DNA from: Litoditis marina
Lineage: Eukaryota; Nematoda; Chromadorea; Rhabditida; Rhabditidae
NCBI GenBank assembly: GCA_964036275.1
Contig: OZ038436.1
Coordinates: 21,479,904 to 21,543,903 of the forward strand
Reading direction: 5' to 3'
DNA: 64,000 bases
The notes under the pieces were generated by a model. It ran no database searches, was not told the origin of the DNA, and was given only the letters and a program-made list of their open reading frames with translations. Position numbers and translations under genes: made by a program. Shown here one piece after another: positions 48,501-59,191 of this stretch (position 1 is the stretch's first letter; every line of letters starts with the position of its first letter).

Positions 48501-51500
48501 GTTCAGGTCAAACTACAAACACGTTTGAGGTCAGCTAAAACCGCGAAAATGTTCGGGTTCGGTGTAAACAACAAACAGCTCAACAAGTACCTTTCAGGCG
48601 TGTAAACGCCTTTCCTAAAACGATTCCATTCTACAGATTGGTCTCAAATATCTGGAGAGTCAAACGGTAGCGAGGGCGATGATTCAGAAACCTTAGGTGG
48701 CGGCACTACTTCATCCAACCAGCCTGCAAAAGCTTCTCAACAAGGATCATCTGGAGGTTAGAATAGAATAAAAAAGTATAAGACAGGCATAGTACGTGGA
48801 GAAGTTAATTCTTAAAATTCCAATTCCAATCAAGTCTCAAAAACTTAAAAACTTCAATCGCGCTCCACGTAAATTCCTGTTAGCTCGGCCATCGCGAACC
48901 CTTTTAGCTTGGAAAACAGAAAAGTTCCAAGACAATATTTTTCAAACTAATATAGGGTATACGTTAGATTATTATGAAATACAGACTGTGTGAAAATTAA
49001 ATTTCACCCGAGTTATTGTTTGGTGTAGTGGTTCAAACTTCATGTTGGTTGGTTCAGAAGCCGGGTGGTCGGGAACGGGTGGTGCCAAATCTTCATCGAC
49101 CATGAGCCACCAGCCGTTTGTCACTGCCTTCGGAGGCACCCGGGACGGTGTGCTTTCGAGAGAGAACAAAACACTCGGAGGTATGTTTTGCAAGAATGTG
49201 AAATACAACATAGTTTTTACTGAAAAAATTCTAGTTCTCAAAAGGTTTCGTTTTCGTGTTGTATACATTCATTTTGTCACCACTAGGTTTAGTCGAGACT
49301 TTCTTTGTCTGCTTCGACACGCCGCGTATTCGTGGCCACGAATACCTCAGAGCATGCAGAAATAAGCAGACTCGGAGACCACCACTGTGTAACATTGTGA
49401 TGTTGCGAATAAAACTTGAAACTTCCGTGATTTGCATTTTTTGATTCGTACACGATCTTTTTCAGACAACTCGAACATTCCTCTGCCACCTGATCTGAAG
49501 GTGTTCCCGAAGAAACCTGAAAGTGGTTCGATGGATACAAAACTACGCGACACAGAAGTATCCTCCCCGATCACATTGATGCACACGGCACCGGACGGAT
49601 CCCTAACATTCACAAAAGCTGAATGCGATAGGGTGAGTTTGCTTGAAAACGCTCATCTACCCTTGAACAACTCTGAAAAAAAATTTGAAACACAAAAAAG
49701 TTCAACTTCACATTAAATCTGCTGTATTCGAATCGTTTCTGCCTTTTAATACGATGAGCCAACTATATTTTGTTATATCCTTGATTTTATTGTTTGAACC
49801 AAACACGAGGTGGCAAGATGTTTTATTTGATGTGGCGACGTTTCGGGTGATTCACCGTCGTCAGGGCCTGCAAAAGGCATCAATCAACAAATTACCACAA
49901 ACTCAATTCAGTCGCGCCGGAAAACATTGAATTATAAGACATGTGTCGAAAAGTATCTCAAGTAGTACCAAAGACCAGACACTCAAAACTTCAATAAAAC
50001 AAACACATTGACACACCTTTTTCACACGAGGTGGTTGAGAAAAGAGGATTCAACCGAGCTGCGTACTTTTTGGTTCAAACAATAAAACCAAGAATATAAC
50101 AATATGGGTTCATTGGCAGTAGGACATGGAGAATAACTTTGTTATTTCTGGTTTCATCGTTTTGCAGTAATTGTAGTTTGAGCCGGGTAGATTTAGGTAA
50201 AGTTGAAATTAGGCGAATGCCGATAAAACTACAAATCGAAAGGTTTTATCTCTATGTTTAACATTCAGATGTGCTCTCCCTGCGCTTGTCCGTCAGTAGT
50301 GCCTGAAACCCGGCGAAGGAGGGAAACGAACCGAGTGGAGCTGGTCGTACCGCTCGGGGCATGTAATGCGAAAAGGGACCGAACGGTGAGCAGTTTCCGG
50401 AAGCACATTTGATTTTTCGTTCTATAGCGTCTCGTTTTGTGATCTATCCCCATGCCGGACTTACAAAGTTCTTGAAACACTCATCTACAGCTGATGAGAT
50501 ACTGTAGGTCAAAACTCAGTCTCCGTAAACCTTGGTTCCGATCTTTAATAGCCTCGCACTCGGACGAAGTTTTTGTTGCATATGGAAAGGGCGAGTAAGT
50601 GGCTAGGGTGGTCCGTCTAATTAGCTATTGACGGTATAACTGGTCATGTTGCGATGGTGTTCAAGTGCGCGCGTCCGGCCGCGCAACCAATTGTGAGAAG
50701 GGGGAGATAGGTTCCAACTCAAGGACAACATGAACTCGACCTCGATACGGTATATTCTGGTTGGAATCACTGTTTGTACAGGACCGAATATTACAAATGA
50801 TCGGAAGACCATGAATAGTTAGAGGCGTCGCATAAATACTCGAACGGCCAACAACCGCGAACGCTCGATTGTGACATAGTTATAGTCATAGGAACTGGTA
50901 GAGTGTGGGATACTGTATATTCAGCAATTTTCTGAATTAATGGAATGATATGGGTTGTTTCTCAAGAATGATGCTTTTGAATAAAATTGTCGCTGAGTAA
51001 GACAAGCTTGACGCTAGAGAAGTGCTATCGAAAGTTTGGAAAAGACTGGAGGAAATAAGAATTTTACCTCAGATTGACAAGACTGGGCGTTATAACTTGA
51101 AGAGGTTGAACGGATCACTTCCATACCGCGGTTGATTCCCTGAATACCTTACTTGTTCTCCAGATGAATCCGCCTACGATGACCACGTCGTTCGTGGCGG
51201 TTGTTTCGTTCCACGACAGCTTCATCACCAAACTAGACCGGGCCTACCACATTCAGTGCCAGTACACGGAGAAGAGTATGCCGGTGTCCACCGAACTGAA
51301 TGTCAGGTGAGTGCTGGTTTGATTTGATTTGAAAAAGAATCAACAATGAAAACTGCTAAAAATCAATCCAAACTGCACATTTTTCCAATTTATGGTGGCA
51401 AAAGTGGTGCGTTTCGCCTTTACCCCGAAGTCTTGGAGTCAAGCGTTTTACCAACAAATAGAATATTTGTTTCGCTACGAAAATTACGAATAAACTGACC

Positions 51501-53946
51501 TTCAATTCACCTCACAATCCAGAACCCAGTTTCTATCTGCCACAAAGATGTTCTATGCTTCTTATTTCACTGAAAAATCTATAGTCATAGACACCGAATA
51601 ATTATTATTTCACACAACGAAAACCCATCTGCTGATTGAGAGCTTCGTAGAGATTTTCCATAGTTTCTAAATTCTTTATCAATGTACCTCTTCAGTATGT
51701 CACCACCCTCCGATCTGGCAGGATCGGTCGATCCACCCGTTTGTCAGTACAAAATAGGTGGCACGGACGGGACTAGCATACAGAATGTTCGGGTGGGAGA
51801 TCTTGTGCGCCATGAATGGATCTGCGAATCGCCGGTACAAGGCAAGTTTGAGTCGAAAACATCTTCACAAAGTTGTGTTCTTATTCTCGAAAGCGAGGGG
51901 CCAGCCAGTCTGCGTTTCCTTGATCTACACACTCTCTCAACTGCTGGCTAGTAATCAACGACCGCTCGCCCCGCATCGCTCAATCAATCGAGCCCTCTGA
52001 TGTCTTTATGGGGAAAATGGCAACTATAACTCATTTCGACTTGCGTATAGGAAGCATTTTTCCAAGAGCAGATCAACACAGTTCATTGTTTCCCCGTCGC
52101 GATGTGTTTGGGGTTTATTCCCGTTGCTTTTCGGTCGAATTTCATGAATTAGGGTTCGTATCGAGATCAAAGCCCAACGCGGAGTGGCTCACTTTCTTCC
52201 CTCACTACAGTTCCCCCAATAATCTTATTTTATCAACCTCGTTTCAGAGCTATTTTCCATGTTGGTGCACGACTGTTTTGTGGAAGATGGAAGTGGTGAA
52301 CGGTATCGAGTTGTCGACGAGTACGGGTACGAACCATGCTTCACTCACCTGTTGATTTTACTTTCAGATTACTTGAAAACTGCAATTTCATTGGTCATCA
52401 GAATAGTTGCTGGTGCGGTACTATATTGTTTGACTAACCACAGAAAACACAATGTTTTTTTTGGTATGAACCTGTCTATCTAATTCTTTCTTTCACAAAG
52501 ATGTATTTCAGTTGCTCTTCGGATAAATACGTTCTGTCTACCCCGCAGTACTCGTCGAGTGTTCTTTCTGCTTCGGTTGACGCCTTCATGTTCAAGTTCC
52601 CCGACAAGTTGGTTACTTCATTAATTCAACACAAAACGTCGATGTTTTTTGAAATTACACATTGAATTCAATGAAAAATGAAGCCGAGAATCGACACAGC
52701 TTTCATTTTTCCGTGTTTTTTCTGGTTCACGTTCTTCCAGTACCCTGAAAAGTGCTCATACAAGACCTTATTAGTTTGGAGAAACCAAACTAGGATTTTA
52801 ATGTAAAAGTAGTTGTACATTCTATATTTACCTCGTATTTTGCAGGTCTTCTGTTGATTTCCAGTGTTCCATCAAAATATGCTCCAAGGAAGACAACGAT
52901 TGCAATATAATTACGGTGAATAATGTATCAAACTTGCACTATGGTCTATTTCAGTCATATTTACTTGTACTATGTAAGTTTTTCAGTAGAAAGTTTAGTT
53001 TACGCAGAAGATATGATATCGAAATTATATATCCCCGACAAAAACCTCTTTGTTTAAACAAGGAATAGGAACAGTACATGTGATAAGAACTTGCGCCAAT
53101 CATCAACGATTAACCAGCTACAAACAGTCATGTCTACTGAACTACCCAGACGGTCTCAGCTGTCCGCGTCTCTCTGACCTGCACGCAGAATCGGATTCAC
53201 GAGCGTGCTACGAAGATAGCCAGTGGACAGTTTGGAAATTTTTAAAGAAGAGGGTAAAAGTAATTGGATTTCTTTAGAAAAACTAAAAACATAATTTATT
53301 CCCATGTTTCAGCCGCCTTCGTGCAACCTGGCCCGTCGCCGACGGTCACCAGCGCCCGCCCCAAATGACTCGATGACCCTCCACTCGAATACGCTAACTG
53401 TACTCGATGTCGACTCCAATGAACAATCATGTAGGTTTATAGTCAAATGTTGCCAGATATTACGAATTCACGTAAATACGTGGAAAACTATCGCAAGGTC
53501 TGCCTAATAAAAATATATTTTCCTTTTCTGTCATGACATTATATAACAGATTCACGTGAAACGAGAAAAACTACCAATAGTTTTGTGTACTTTAAATCAC
53601 TTTTCCTACTGGCTTTCGTGCTCGACATTTAACTACTCAACTGCAGAGGTTTGGGTAGAAACGTTGGAAATTTTCATCGCGTAGAAAAACCAGGCCGTGT
53701 TTTCGGGTAAATGTGTACGTTTGTTGGGAATGTATTTACTAATTAATAGCGATTTGTTTTCTCATTCGAACAGTTTCAGTGTCTTTGTCTGGCTTGGACC
53801 AGGATCAGTCCTCTGAGCCGCTGTGTATTTCGATAGCCGGGTTCGGGATACTCGTATCCACAGCAACATTCCTGTCTACATTATCTATTGCCGTAATTAT
53901 TGGACTATATTATATCAAATCATTAGACAAACATATTCCCCAATGA
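45576..53946 (+). CDS. Zona-pellucida (cuticlin-like) transmembrane protein, 551 aa
   Basis: Fifteen exons: 45576-45608, 47213-47258, 47737-47880, 48226-48312, 48637-48756, 49058-49180, 49466-49632, 50269-50385, 51164-51306, 51696-51841, 52248-52326, 52512-52607, 52846-52915, 53313-53430, 53780-53946; 1,656 nt in frame. A hydrophobic N-terminus (MIYKLTFFAHLIHFVAGA) serves as signal peptide. ZP-N begins at VPVISCERDQIRVEVETE; a Ser/Gly/Asn-rich insert of roughly 170-180 residues (about 75-252) separates its early cysteines from CSPCACPSVVPE and RVELVVPLGACNAKR. The hallmark DRAYHIQCQY is at 304-313, followed by ZP-C (MLVHDCFVEDGSGERYRVVD, VDFQCSIKIC), a furin site ARRRRS (465-469) and a membrane helix near 514-540 with a short tail. 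Such proteins are cleaved, secreted and polymerise in cuticle or apical matrix. Intron 10 uses a GC donor (CAAG|GCAAGT). The specific cuticlin orthologue is not identified. Confidence 0.9.
51900..52015 (+). repeat. Dispersed repeat, copy 2 (other copy 1,832-1,945)
   Basis: In intron 10 of the ZP gene; shares ordered blocks with 1,832-1,945, ending ATGGGGAAAATG(G/A)C. Confidence 0.7.
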
Positions 53947-54475
53947 TATTCCACGTGACCGAAAAACTTAAATAGTAGCTAAGATTTGAGATTAGAATGA
54001 CATAATTTTTAATTTGATAACTTGGTGTATCCTGATAGCTCTCTATTTTCTTCTATTTCATGTGATAGTGAAGCAGTGAGAATGTTATTTTTCTCTAAAG
54101 AAAGGGGGTGATAGCAAAAGATGTGGTAAGTTTGTATAATGCATAATTGACAGAAGTGACTCTGACCAACCAAAACCACGGCAATACATCATTTGACATG
54201 TTTTATTACGAAATTTGTATTATAGGATGATTTTCTGATACTCATTAGTTTTATGGAACCAGCTGGTTCCTTCGTTACATCGGGTATAAACTATTTTCTC
54301 TGTTTGTGATATATTTCCATGAAGAATAAAGATTTTGACTTTCTCGTAAATATCGAGGACTTTATTACAGAGGATTATGTTTGACGAGACGGAAACTATG
54401 ACTTTCTTCAAGAAGACTATGAAAAAAGTATCATGTCATTGGAGTGTACAAGACGTATACGAAGTATATTGAAAA

Positions 54476-54586
54476 GTCACGTAAAGTTAGCGGTCTAATG
54501 ATAAATCTTCGCATTTTTCATTGCACGTTTCTGAATTCTGCTGTGTTCAACATGTTTCACGTGACTGTGCAATTGACTAACAGTAC
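54476..54586 (+). repeat. Dispersed repeat, copy 2 (other copy 6,813-6,920)
   Basis: Begins GTCACGTAAAGTTAGC, ends CAATTGACTAACAGTAC; in this copy a GC-rich double hairpin follows where the other has (TA)n. Confidence 0.75.
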
Positions 54587-54594
54587 TAGCCGGT

Positions 54595-54641
54595 CGCGCG
54601 GCTCCCGCCGCGCGCCCCGCTAGCTGGGGGTGGACCCCCAG
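54595..54641. repeat. GC-rich double hairpin
   Basis: Two adjacent perfect inverted repeats in otherwise AT-rich DNA: CGCGCGGC/GCCGCGCG with a 4-nt loop and CTGGGGGTGGACCCCCAG. Function unknown. Confidence 0.8.
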
Positions 54642-55279
54642 ACCCCCCTCTTAATTGCATCTTGATCTGTGGAAGTTATCTGAAAGTTTTCAGTACTTCT
54701 GAGATCAAATACGAAATTTTTGATTTTTGATCTTTGGTCCCTGTTTTTTTCGGTAGATCATCAATGACACTCTTCTCATCATATCCTGAACGTTTCAGAC
54801 CTTCACGATGATTTAGAGAGCCGTAGTGAATTATATATTTCCTCATACGGGTACCCCCACAAACACGGTGGGCACCTGCCGGGGCAGGGTTGAAATCCCC
54901 CCTTCCTCCCCTCGTGGGTCACGGGTTCGGTCATCGGGTCATAAGGATTTAAGGCACAGCAGAATCACGGGAAAGTCCCTACCGCCCCACAGCTTTCCTT
55001 TCGAATTTATCCCATAAGCACAAGACTTGATTTGTAGTCTGTATCTTTTAGGGTTCTCGAGGGGTGGAATAGTATGTCTTAAAATGAGCATGGAAAACAT
55101 AAGGCACAAGCACAATTAGTTTGGAGTCTTCTCTGATAGTACGACAGATTTGGTTAGTGAAATCTATTTTGTTGGTACATCAGTATAATAAACTGTATCT
55201 AATTGTCCATTTGATCACTTGATTCGAAGATGGGTTGGGGATCAAGCATTCTCATAGTCGTTATTCCTTTTTATTTTCT

Positions 55280-55375
55280 CCTTTCCTCTCCATTTACTTC
55301 ATTTTTTGGAGTGCCACATACTATGTGGAAGTCACGTGTTAAATCACGAATAAATATATTCTATTCTATTCTATA
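55280..55375 (+). mobile_element. 3' tail of a plus-strand non-LTR retrotransposon
   Basis: AAATCACGAATAAATATATTCTATTCTATTC: a CGAATAAA signal followed by (TATTC)n. Upstream extent is unclear (perhaps from about 55,020). Its tail abuts, and appears to create, the stop codon of the minus-strand endonuclease frame that starts at 55,371, so it probably inserted into that element. Confidence 0.5.
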
Positions 55376-56150
55376 TTCTTTTCCATCTCGCATCCTTTAA
55401 GGTGACTGCAGGTATTAATCTGGACTTGATTGCGTAATTGTCCCCGTGTAAATGCTTCCAGTATATATTCTTACTGTATTCTAGCACGGTAGCAGTAAAA
55501 ACCTTGACCAGGAGTTTATTGTAAGGTCGCGAAATGCCTAATGCTCTCGTCGCCCTATCGTTTTCTGGTCTCCAGTTTCCAAGAGAGCCAACTACAATTG
55601 GTAGTTGTTGCACTTTGTAGCCTTTCAATTCGTATTCAGCTTGAATTCCGAGATATTTATCGACTTTTCTCTGGTAAGCTGTTTGCATGGCTGCCTCTCT
55701 GTTCTCGAAAGGACATGTAACATCAGATATGATTAATTCCTTATTTTCCTCATCAAATAGCATAATTTCCGGTCTCTGTCTATTTGGACCATGGTCAGAT
55801 TTTCTGTCTACTGTAAGGCGTAGATGTTTCTTGATTCCTTCTCGGATACCTTGCACTACTCTTTGTAGAACAGAATCATGACGTTCCGATATCAAAGTAC
55901 CCAAATGGGTTTTACACTGATTCAATACATGTCCCAAGGTTTCCCATCCGTAAGCACATCTCCGGCATGTTTTATCTGAATCTTCTTTGTCGTATTGAAT
56001 AGCACATACTTTCAGTCTGGTTATATCCAATCTTGCCTGATGTACGAATGAGTTTGAACTGTAACTCAACATTCCACCATCTCTGACAAATTGGTTGTTT
56101 CTGGAATCTCTACCCACCACTTCACTCACTCTTCCCATACGTTTGTATTC
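55371..56150 (-). pseudogene. C-terminal part of an R2/NeSL-type retrotransposon: CCHC finger and restriction-like endonuclease
   Basis: The minus-strand frame carries a C-x2-C-x8-H-x4-C knuckle (CRRCAYGWETLGHVLNQC, near 55,965-55,915) followed by a restriction-like endonuclease core: RPEIMLF, IISDVTCPFE (acidic residue near 55,723) and a downstream Lys in YQRKVDKYLG. This order, zinc knuckle then PD-(D/E)xK-type nuclease after the reverse transcriptase, defines R2/NeSL/R4-like elements, which insert at specific sites. The polymerase of the same element lies at 57,266-59,146, separated by an unrelated-looking frame. The final codons run into the tail of a plus-strand retroelement, so the true C-terminus is lost. 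Confidence 0.85.
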
Positions 56151-56324
56151 GGAGGTGAAATTTGTATAAATATAATAATAATTCATTATCCGTATGTTCA
56201 TACAATCATAACGAGACCGTGAAAAATCAAATTGAACGGATATTACGAAACTTTGAATGCTTGTAAACAAGAAGGGAAAGAGAACAGGATGATAAATTGT
56301 GTATGATTGAAGAAAATGGAACAA

Positions 56325-57260
56325 TCAGAGATATTGGTTTTTGAAACGGGATGCAGGGACAATCTTGTAATCATACAACTCATAGTACTTCTTAATGAAA
56401 GTAGTTCTGAAGAAATCAGGCACGAATCGGACATAACAATCTTCAACAGACATCTTAGGGAACTTTTCACAATGAGAACGAACAACTTCACAATCGCGAG
56501 AGATACTCTCGAGCTGTTTGGGATAAAGTTTAGGCAGTACATTGTGTTCATAGAAATAATCGAATGAGAAGACATCAATAGGAACAGGATCATCGTTGGA
56601 AGGCAATTCAGGGGACGTTGGAGAAGAATCATGGTGTTGAGAAGGAATCATTTGGGCAGAATCAGATGTTATGGAGGTTATGTAGGGAGAAATAGTTAAT
56701 TCAGGACCTCTAAACTCTTCAACTAACTCTGCCTCATTGTGAGGGTTGGTGTCGGCTGGATTTGGCTGCGTTGTAGTTTGGTCGGTGACCTCAGCTCGGG
56801 CGGCGTTTCGTTTCGATTGTCTGGCGAGGAATCCGGCCTTCCGCTGTTCCGGGGTCTCGAACTTCCGAACATGAAAAGTTGACATAGAAGCTTCAGATTT
56901 CATCGCAGTAGAAAGATCAATGAGACGAGGAAACGGAATACCATCTTTGATAGAAACTTTGAGCGGGCGAGGTAAACCATCTTGACGAGATTTACCCAAA
57001 CGGTGGAGGATAGAAACATTTGAAGACGTGATGGAGACCAAATTAAATATTGAATTCACCTTTTTCTTTCTTGTTGAGTCCTCTGGTAGACCATAAATAG
57101 TGAGACATCGACGATCGTTGAAACGGTGGAGTTCGGATTGAATAATAGTGGGTAGAGATTGGGTGAGATTGTCGAGTTCGGAGTTGAGTGTTTTGATTTC
57201 ACTCAAAATGGTGGAAAAATGGGTTCGAAGTGGTACCATTTTTGGACGAGGCGATGGCAT
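56325..57260 (-). CDS. ORF1-like protein of a non-LTR retrotransposon, intact, about 311 aa
   Basis: From the ATG at 57,260 an open minus-strand frame encodes an N-terminal coiled-coil-prone helix (TILSEIKTLNSELDNLTQSL), an RRM-like segment (RRCLTIYGLPEDST... SNVSILHRLGKS... RPLKVSIKD) and a basic ETPEQRKAGF block; this is the typical ORF1p arrangement of L1/CR1-type elements. After an acidic linker, the C-terminal 80 residues (FDYFYEHNVLPKLYPKQ...) are unfamiliar. ORF1 proteins bind and chaperone element RNA. The frame is intact although both flanking parts of the R2/NeSL-type element are broken, and it sits between that element's polymerase and its zinc knuckle, where R2-type elements have no ORF1. 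A nested insertion is the simplest reading. Confidence 0.6.
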   Translation of the reverse strand: MPSPRPKMVPLRTHFSTILSEIKTLNSELDNLTQSLPTIIQSELHRFNDRRCLTIYGLPEDSTRKKKVNSIFNLVSITSSNVSILHRLGKSRQDGLPRPLKVSIKDGIPFPRLIDLSTAMKSEASMSTFHVRKFETPEQRKAGFLARQSKRNAARAEVTDQTTTQPNPADTNPHNEAELVEEFRGPELTISPYITSITSDSAQMIPSQHHDSSPTSPELPSNDDPVPIDVFSFDYFYEHNVLPKLYPKQLESISRDCEVVRSHCEKFPKMSVEDCYVRFVPDFFRTTFIKKYYELYDYKIVPASRFKNQYL

Positions 57261-57265
57261 AATAA

Positions 57266-59185
57266 TCAATCGGGAGGGGTCACCTCACACGACCGAGGCA
57301 AAGGGTGGAATGAAATATGTTCCTGCACAGCACTGCGCAGTTTTAAGTGCAACACTTTAGCATTCTGACTAGTGAGTACGATTTCCGGCAGTTCGGATGT
57401 AGCATGTAGTTTGAGTTTCAATTCATCGTATTCCCAAACAAATTCAAACTTGTACAAGTGTCTGCGTAAATGAACTGTAGCTTCTCTCATTCGCGAGAAA
57501 ACGTTGTAAACGTTGATCGATTTGTGATTATCGATTCTGTTTAGAAAATCAACAGCGTCCAACTGACTAACTACTGTTTTATCTTTGTAGTATCGATCGG
57601 TAGTTGAAAGGAGAAAGTCCCAGAACATTCGTTTGATAAACGGTTCATCTGACCACAGTCTCTTCAAGTTGGAAACAACATTTCCTATCATCATGGTTGT
57701 CTTCGGGCACAAAACTCCCAATCCACCACATTTGATAGGCATCTGTACTCTGTCACGGGGACCACCTTCAATAGGGATGTTGTGTATTATTCTAGCTGCA
57801 TCCATAACATTGTGGGCGTGGCATTGCTCCCAATGTAGGTCACTCGAGGTAAAATAAACGTCTTAAGTGCGTCTAGTTTCTGATGCGGTTGTAGTTTACT
57901 GTCTGTTAACTTTCGCAGATCTTAACTACTCTGTTTGAATATATCGACACAGCTGAATTTGTGTTTTGCACTGAGATTGACTCCCAGGTATTTGTAGCTT
58001 GAGTTGTTATTGAGGACTCGAATCGGTTCGTTTCTGATACTCAGTGGGTTATGGTACAAAACTTTACCCCTGTGTATTGTCAGAGTGGCACACTTTCTGG
58101 GTTTGAAAACCGAGTTTAGTTTCTGAGCTTCCCTATCCATAGAGTTCAACTCTTTCTGGAGGTTGGCTACATTGTTGCACATAATAACCATGTCATCCGC
58201 AAAGGCCAGCAGTTTAATTCTGCTCTCAATAAATCGATGCCCAAGCGCTGTTTTGAGATGGTTTCTGATGAGATATTCCAAGCTAATGTTGAAGAGTGTT
58301 GGACTTATTGGGTCCCCTTGTTTAACTCCAGAATTCAGCGTGATAGGGTTGGTCAAATCGTCATTTGATGCCACCCGCATAGTACTATGGCAGTAAAAGT
58401 CACGTATAATACCAATAAATTCGGGTGGAAACCCGAACGAATGTAATATGAGTTCATGAGGTACAGAGCCAAAAGCATTGGTGAGATCTAGGAATGCTAC
58501 TGAAATATTTCCTTTGGCAGCTCTGGCTTCATCTATTGCTGATCTGAGGATGCAGATATTTTCCGCGCATCCCTCTCTCTCTGAGAATCCCTTTTGGGCT
58601 TTGCTAATAAGACCAGAAACACTTTTCAGTCTGTTATTCCAGAGGCTACTGTATACCTTGTATAATGTACTCATTAAACTGATAGGTCTCCAGTTGCTCA
58701 CATCAGACTCGTCTCCGTCTTTATAAATGAGAACTGTTTCAGCCTCTTTCCAACAGTCTGGAATTTTCTGAGTGAATTTGCATTCATTATATAGTGTTAG
58801 AAGTACTTCCATAGTCGGGTCCATATTTGTACCGTAGCCCGTCTGGTCCAGGTGCAGTATCTTTTGCTTTTTTGAATACTAGGTCGATCTCTGACTTGGT
58901 AAAGTTTGCCATAAAATTTGGAGGAATTCGAGCCTTTGTAATACTTGCACTTAATTTATCGAGATCTTTCACATCAGTGTGAGTTTGTTTAGTGGGATTT
59001 TTGAAGTATTTTTCCACTTCAGTAGTATCAGTCTTGCATTTCACACTCTCTTTTCCAGTAACCACATTTTGCTCCGTAATAATGGGGTTTTTGAATTCTC
59101 TGTACGTAACTTTCATCTCAAAACAAAACAAATGACTTTTTTTCATTCCTCAAAAATTACCTACATTTCACATTATAGAGGTACG
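57266..59185 (-). pseudogene. Reverse transcriptase of an R2/NeSL-type retrotransposon, degenerate
   Basis: Three minus-strand frames form one interrupted polymerase. 59,146-58,787 holds the N-terminal RT block (KKAKDTAPGPDGLRYK); a frameshift near 58,826 leads to 58,824-57,922 with WRPISLMSTLYKVYSS, GFSEREGCAEN, AFLDLTNAFGSVPHE, SGVKQGDPISPTLFN and the catalytic FADDMVIM (near 58,205-58,182). A TAG stop follows, after which thumb sequence continues in the same frame (DLRKLTDSKLQPHQKLDALK) before another shift into 57,805-57,266 (GGPRDRV, KCGGLGVL). The motif wording is that of the site-specific, endonuclease-bearing R2/NeSL/R4 clades, not of CR1. The 5' end is cut off at the satellite boundary, 59,191. 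Confidence 0.85.
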
Positions 59186-59191
59186 GTCCCT

